Shown: one piece after another, positions 60,242 to 64,000 of the stretch
Position numbering within the stretch: position 1 is the first letter of the stretch
Layout of the letters: every line of letters begins with the position of its first letter
Assembly: GCA_947492825.1 (NCBI GenBank)
Contig: CANLNT010000001.1
Span: 2,604,001-2,668,000 of the forward strand
Source of the DNA: an uncultured Paracoccaceae bacterium
GTDB taxonomy: Bacteria; Pseudomonadota; Alphaproteobacteria; Rhodobacterales; Rhodobacteraceae
Direction of reading: 5' to 3'
DNA length: 64,000 nt
The notes under the pieces: generated by a model
Told to the model about the DNA's origin: nothing
Database searches by the model: none
Seen by the model: the letters and a program-made list of their open reading frames with translations, nothing else
Translations under genes and position numbers: made by a program

Positions 60242-61756
60242 ATGACCACACCCAAACCTGTTGCCCTGTGTATTCTGGACGGCTGGGGCCTGCGGGACGA
60301 CACCACCGCAAACGCCCCCGCATTGGCGCAGACCCCCAACTTTGACCGGATCTGGGCGGAATGCCCCCACGCGCAGCTTTTGACGCACGGGCCGGATGCC
60401 GGGCTTCCTTCGGGGCAAATGGGCAACTCCGAGGTGGGGCATACCAACATCGGCGCGGGCCGTGTCGTGGCGATGGATCTGGGACAGATTGATCTGGCGA
60501 TCGAGGATGGGTCATTTGCGCAGAAGCCCGCGATCCTTGATTTCGTGGCCAAGCTGAAAGAGACCGGCGGCTGGGCGCATCTGATGGGTGTTGTCTCTGA
60601 CGGCGGCGTGCACGGGCATATCCACCACATCGTCGCCGCCGCCCATGTGCTGCGCAGCCACGGGATCACCGTGGTGGTCCATGCGATCACCGATGGCCGC
60701 GATGTGGCCCCGAAATCCGCCCATGATTTTATGGCCAAACTGCTCAAATGGCTGCCCGAGGGCGTGATGGTCGCCACCGTCACGGGCCGCTATTTTGCGA
60801 TGGACCGCGACAACCGCTGGGACCGGGTCAAGACGGCCTATGACGCCATCGTGTTGGGCGAAGGCGCAACCGCTAAGGACCCGCGCGTGGCGATTGATGA
60901 CGCCTATGCCGCCGACAAGACCGACGAATTCATCCCCGCCACCGTGATCGAAGGCTACACCGGATTTGAACCCGAAGACGGGCTGTTCTGCCTCAACTTC
61001 CGCTCTGACCGCGCTCGCGAAATTCTCGAGGCGATTGCCAACCCCGATTTTGACGGCTTTGCGCGCGCGTTGCCGGACCTCGCCGCCCGGATCGGCATGG
61101 CCCCCTATTCGGATCGGCACGACGCCTGGTATCAGACGGTGTTTCCCAAGGAAAAGATCGTCAACACGCTCGGCGCATGGGTCGCGTCCAAGGGGTTGCG
61201 GCAATTCCGACTGGCCGAGACCGAAAAATACCCGCATGTCACGTTCTTCCTGAACGGCGGGCAGGAAACGCCCGAGCCGGGCGAGGATCGGCATATGCCC
61301 AAATCGCCATCCGTCGCGACCTATGATCTGCAGCCAGAAATGTCGGCAGGCGAAGTGTCTGACCATTTCGTAAAGGCCATCGCAGAGGGCTATGACCTGA
61401 TCGTCACCAATTTCGCCAACCCTGATATGGTCGGCCATACCGGCGATCTGGACGCCGCGATCAAGGCCTGCGAGGCGGTGGATGCGGGCCTTGGCCGCGC
61501 GCTGGACGCGCTGGAACAGGCGGGGGGTGCGATGATCGTCACCGCCGATCACGGCAATTGCGAGGTTATGGTGGACCCTGACACCGGCGGGCCGCACACG
61601 GCCCATACGCTCAACCCGGTGCCAGTGGTGCTGGTCGGCGGGCCGGACGGGGCGCGCCTGCACAATGGCCGTCTGGCTGATCTGGCCCCCACGGTGCTGC
61701 AACTGATGGGGCTGGACCAGCCATCCGAAATGACCGGGCAGAGCCTGATCGACTGA
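60242..61756 (+). CDS. gpmI: 2,3-bisphosphoglycerate-independent phosphoglycerate mutase
   Basis: A 504-residue glycolytic enzyme of the alkaline-phosphatase superfamily with two Mn ions. ALCILDGWGLRDD, GQMGNSEVGHTNIGAGRVV (metal Ser), VHAITDGRDVAPKSA, NPDMVGHTGDLDAAIKA and ITADHGNCEVM are the canonical motifs. It interconverts 3- and 2-phosphoglycerate. The envC-like gene starts at its stop (1-bp overlap). Confidence 0.96.
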   Translation: MTTPKPVALCILDGWGLRDDTTANAPALAQTPNFDRIWAECPHAQLLTHGPDAGLPSGQMGNSEVGHTNIGAGRVVAMDLGQIDLAIEDGSFAQKPAILDFVAKLKETGGWAHLMGVVSDGGVHGHIHHIVAAAHVLRSHGITVVVHAITDGRDVAPKSAHDFMAKLLKWLPEGVMVATVTGRYFAMDRDNRWDRVKTAYDAIVLGEGATAKDPRVAIDDAYAADKTDEFIPATVIEGYTGFEPEDGLFCLNFRSDRAREILEAIANPDFDGFARALPDLAARIGMAPYSDRHDAWYQTVFPKEKIVNTLGAWVASKGLRQFRLAETEKYPHVTFFLNGGQETPEPGEDRHMPKSPSVATYDLQPEMSAGEVSDHFVKAIAEGYDLIVTNFANPDMVGHTGDLDAAIKACEAVDAGLGRALDALEQAGGAMIVTADHGNCEVMVDPDTGGPHTAHTLNPVPVVLVGGPDGARLHNGRLADLAPTVLQLMGLDQPSEMTGQSLID

Positions 61757-62868
61757 TGCGCGCGCTGCTCCTCTGCCTTGGCCTTTGGGCCGGTGCTGCC
61801 GCAGCACAAGACAGCCCCGCCGTGGCCGCGCAATCAGCGGCCAGCGGGCTGTCAATTGCCCAGGCCCTGCTCGACACCGCAGAGACAAAGCGCGACCGGG
61901 TCGCGGCCCTGACCGAAACCGTCAAAGCCTATGAGGCCGGGCTGATCGCCATGCGGGACGGGTTGCGCCGCGCAGCAATCCACCAGCGCACGCTGGAAGG
62001 CGCGCTTGCGGCGCAACAGGCCGAAGTGGGGCAATTGCTGGGTGTCTTGCAAGCGATGGGCCGCGCGCCTGCGCCGCTGCTGCTGCTGCACCCCAATGGC
62101 CCCTTGGGCACCGCGCGCGGCGGCATGATCGCCGCTGACGTGACACCGGCGCTGCAGCAAAAGGCCGATGCGCTGGCCGTCCAACTGGAAGAGCTTGCCG
62201 CACTTTATGCATTGCAGGAAAACGCCGTCGACACGCTGGCCGATGGGTTGCGCGGCGCGCAAGACGCGCGGTCGCGCCTGTCGGCTGCCATTTCCGACCG
62301 CACAGACCTGCCCAGCCGATTCTCCGACGATCCGGTGCAAACAGCGCTGCTGCTGGCCAGCACAGAAACGCTCGAGGCATTCGCCTCGACCCTGACAGAC
62401 GCTTTCCTGTCGGATACCGAAAACGCCGCCGCCGCAACCGCCACGGGCGACCTGCCGCTGCCGGTGCAGGGCCAGCTCTTGCGCCGCTTCAACGCGCCCG
62501 ATGCCGCAGGCATCACCCGCCCCGGTGTGATCCTCGCCGCGCGCCCCCGCGGGCTTGTCACTTCGCCCACGGCGGCCACGATCCTGTTTCGCGGCCCGCT
62601 TCTGGACTATGGCAATGTGGTGATTACCGAACCGGCGGCAGGCGTTCTGTTCGTCTTTGCCGGTCTGGCAGAGGTCTACGGCGACCCCGGCCAAGTCATC
62701 CCCGAAGGCACACCCCTTGGCCTGATGGGCGGCGATCAGCCCACAGTTGACGCGATTTTGACTGAAACGGCGGGCGCTGGGGGTCCCGGTGCCACACAGA
62801 CCCTTTATCTTGAGGTCAGAGACGGGCAAAGTCCCGTGGACCCGGGTGCATGGTTTGCGCTGGAATGA
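61756..62868 (+). CDS. EnvC-like murein hydrolase activator with degenerate LytM domain
   Basis: A 370-residue exported protein. Signal peptide at residues 1-18 (ending AAAAQ), a long coiled coil over about 30-210, then a LytM/M23-fold domain (LRRFNAPDAAGITRPGVIL, LLDYGNVVITEPAAGVLFVFAGLAEVYGDPGQVI, LYLEVRDGQSPVDPGAWF). The HxxxD and HxH zinc ligands of active M23 peptidases are missing, as in EnvC, which activates amidases at the septum instead of cutting itself. Position between gpmI and ctpA is conserved in alphaproteobacteria. Confidence 0.88.
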   Translation: MRALLLCLGLWAGAAAAQDSPAVAAQSAASGLSIAQALLDTAETKRDRVAALTETVKAYEAGLIAMRDGLRRAAIHQRTLEGALAAQQAEVGQLLGVLQAMGRAPAPLLLLHPNGPLGTARGGMIAADVTPALQQKADALAVQLEELAALYALQENAVDTLADGLRGAQDARSRLSAAISDRTDLPSRFSDDPVQTALLLASTETLEAFASTLTDAFLSDTENAAAATATGDLPLPVQGQLLRRFNAPDAAGITRPGVILAARPRGLVTSPTAATILFRGPLLDYGNVVITEPAAGVLFVFAGLAEVYGDPGQVIPEGTPLGLMGGDQPTVDAILTETAGAGGPGATQTLYLEVRDGQSPVDPGAWFALE

Positions 62869-62880
62869 ATAGGATGTGAG

Positions 62881-64000
62881 ATGAAGAAACTGATGATGGC
62901 CGCTGCTGGCGGCACCGTTCTGGGCCTGGTCGCAACCACGCAAGTGGCAGGCCCGCTGGTCGCACAAGAAGCCGGGCAAGAGGTCAACATCTACGAACAG
63001 CTTGACCTGTTTGGCGATATCTTCAGCCGTATCCGCGAAGAATACGTCGAACCGGTCAACGAAAAGCAACTGGTCGAGGCCGCGATCAACGGCATGCTGA
63101 CCTCGCTTGATCCGCACTCCAGCTATCTGTCCGAAGACGACGCCGCCGACATGCGCGTGCAGACCCGCGGTGAATTTGGCGGTCTGGGGCTCGAGGTCAC
63201 ACAGGAAGAAGGCTGGGTCAAGGTGGTCTCTCCCATCGACGATACGCCCGCCGCTGCCGCTGGCATGGAATCGGGCGACTTTATCACCGCCGTGGATGGC
63301 GAAAGCCTGCTGGGCCTGACGCTGGACGAAGCACTCGAATTCCTGCGCGGCCCCGTCGGGTCAGAGGTGATTATCACCGTGGTCCGCGAGGGCGAGATTG
63401 AACCCTTCGAGGTTTCGATCATCCGCGACACCATCAAACTGACCGCCGTGCGTCACCGCACCGAAGGCAATGCCGTGGTGCTGCGCGTGACCACGTTTAA
63501 CAACCAGACATTCCCGAACCTGCAAGAAGGCCTTGCCGAACAGATCGAGGCTGCGGGCGGGATCGACAACATCGACGGTGTTGTGGTCGATCTGCGCAAC
63601 AACCCCGGCGGGCTGCTCAATCAGGCGGTCTTTGTCTCGGACGCCTTCCTTGACGCCGGTGAAATCGTCTCGACCCGTGGCCGCGACCCGCAGGACGGCG
63701 ACCGCTACAATGCCACGCCCGGCGATCTGGCCCAAGGCAAGCCGATTGTCGTGCTGATCAACGGCGGCTCTGCCTCCGCCTCTGAAATCGTGGCCGGTGC
63801 CTTGCAGGATCACCGCCGCGCGATTGTCGTGGGCACCAAGAGCTTCGGCAAAGGCTCTGTCCAGACGGTCGTGCCGCTGCGCGGCAATGGTGCCATGCGT
63901 CTGACCACCGCGCGCTACTACACGCCCTCGGGCCGGTCCATTCAGGCGCTTGGCATCTCGCCCGACATCATCGTCGAACAACCCCGCCGCGAACCCGAGG
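62881..64000 (+). CDS. ctpA: C-terminal processing peptidase CtpA (S41), runs off right edge
   Basis: The first 373 residues are visible. Signal peptide or anchor at 1-28, then VEAAINGMLTSLDPHSSYL, a PDZ domain (about 90-180: FGGLGLEVTQEEGW, MESGDFITAVDGESLLG) and the S41 core with DLRNNPGGLLNQAV, the catalytic Ser in INGGSASASEIVAGALQD and Lys in GTKSFGKGSVQTV. It trims C-termini of periplasmic proteins and murein hydrolases. The open frame continues past base 64000. Confidence 0.95.
   Translation, partial: MKKLMMAAAGGTVLGLVATTQVAGPLVAQEAGQEVNIYEQLDLFGDIFSRIREEYVEPVNEKQLVEAAINGMLTSLDPHSSYLSEDDAADMRVQTRGEFGGLGLEVTQEEGWVKVVSPIDDTPAAAAGMESGDFITAVDGESLLGLTLDEALEFLRGPVGSEVIITVVREGEIEPFEVSIIRDTIKLTAVRHRTEGNAVVLRVTTFNNQTFPNLQEGLAEQIEAAGGIDNIDGVVVDLRNNPGGLLNQAVFVSDAFLDAGEIVSTRGRDPQDGDRYNATPGDLAQGKPIVVLINGGSASASEIVAGALQDHRRAIVVGTKSFGKGSVQTVVPLRGNGAMRLTTARYYTPSGRSIQALGISPDIIVEQPRREPE

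Noticed and set aside
60512-61888. 458-codon minus-strand frame opposite gpmI
   Set aside because: Antisense shadow of gpmI, whose metal-binding motifs are complete.

Overview
The window reads as a chromosome segment of a marine alphaproteobacterium of the Rhodobacteraceae (Roseobacter group). It is GC-rich and densely packed with short operons that overlap by ATGA. Markers that fit are YejABEF, membrane-bound cytochrome c, a CIO-type cytochrome bd, SPOR-tailed D,D-carboxypeptidase, the rsfS-rlmH-gpmI-envC-ctpA order and roseobacter-style demethylation genes. A perfect TGT-N12-ACA palindrome between hemC and hemE would suit a PpsR-type regulator and hints at an aerobic anoxygenic phototroph, but no photosynthesis gene lies in the window. 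Genus is not assignable from what I can see.

Layout. 1-4.3 kb: a partial hydroxyisourate hydrolase divergent from an NCS2 purine permease, then cydAB and a CAT-anticodon tRNA. 4.4-9.3 kb: an FAD-linked 2-hydroxyacid dehydrogenase and three tetrapyrrole genes (hemC, hemE, hemF). 9.3-21.1 kb: housekeeping genes (lipoprotein, SDR, RsmC-like methyltransferase, ClpS, D,D-carboxypeptidase), the yejABEF peptide importer, cytochrome c and prephenate dehydratase. 21.1-31.5 kb: a catabolic cluster around an RpiR regulator: Rieske oxygenase and GFA-family protein on one side; a dimethylglycine-dehydrogenase-like flavoprotein, an MDR oxidoreductase, an enolase-superfamily enzyme, a class III aminotransferase and a 3-hydroxyisobutyrate-dehydrogenase-like enzyme on the other. 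This looks like degradation of a methylated quaternary amine or betaine.

31.6-42.2 kb: an orphan type VI secretion effector island without structural tss genes. The plus strand carries vgrG, a toxin-44-like effector and a small membrane-anchored protein that may be its immunity factor. The minus strand carries an eight-gene operon: DUF2169, a cysteine-less ketosynthase-like protein, a DUF4150 PAAR-like tip, a PD-(D/E)xK nuclease-like domain fused to a self-cleaving S74 tail-fibre chaperone, a DUF3396 immunity-type protein, an unknown, a DUF6484-like protein and a TIGR02270-like protein. I regard the nuclease-S74 fusion as the most novel item. Beyond it lie an array of three perfect hairpins and tRNA-Pro.

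42.7-53.3 kb: an EamA exporter, an SDR, leuB, a LysR/NAD-epimerase pair, an exported endonuclease-fold protein, a membrane protein, and leuC/leuD separated by three tandem paralogous Tat-exported small proteins of unknown function. 53.5-59.1 kb: a LuxR-type regulator with an NTF2-like domain, a SOUL haem-binding protein, MscS, a truncated metallo-hydrolase, an XRE/DUF2975 pair and a lipoprotein. 59.2-64 kb: rsfS, rlmH, gpmI, an envC-like activator and ctpA, which runs off the right edge. No CRISPR array, rRNA, transposase or integrase was seen.
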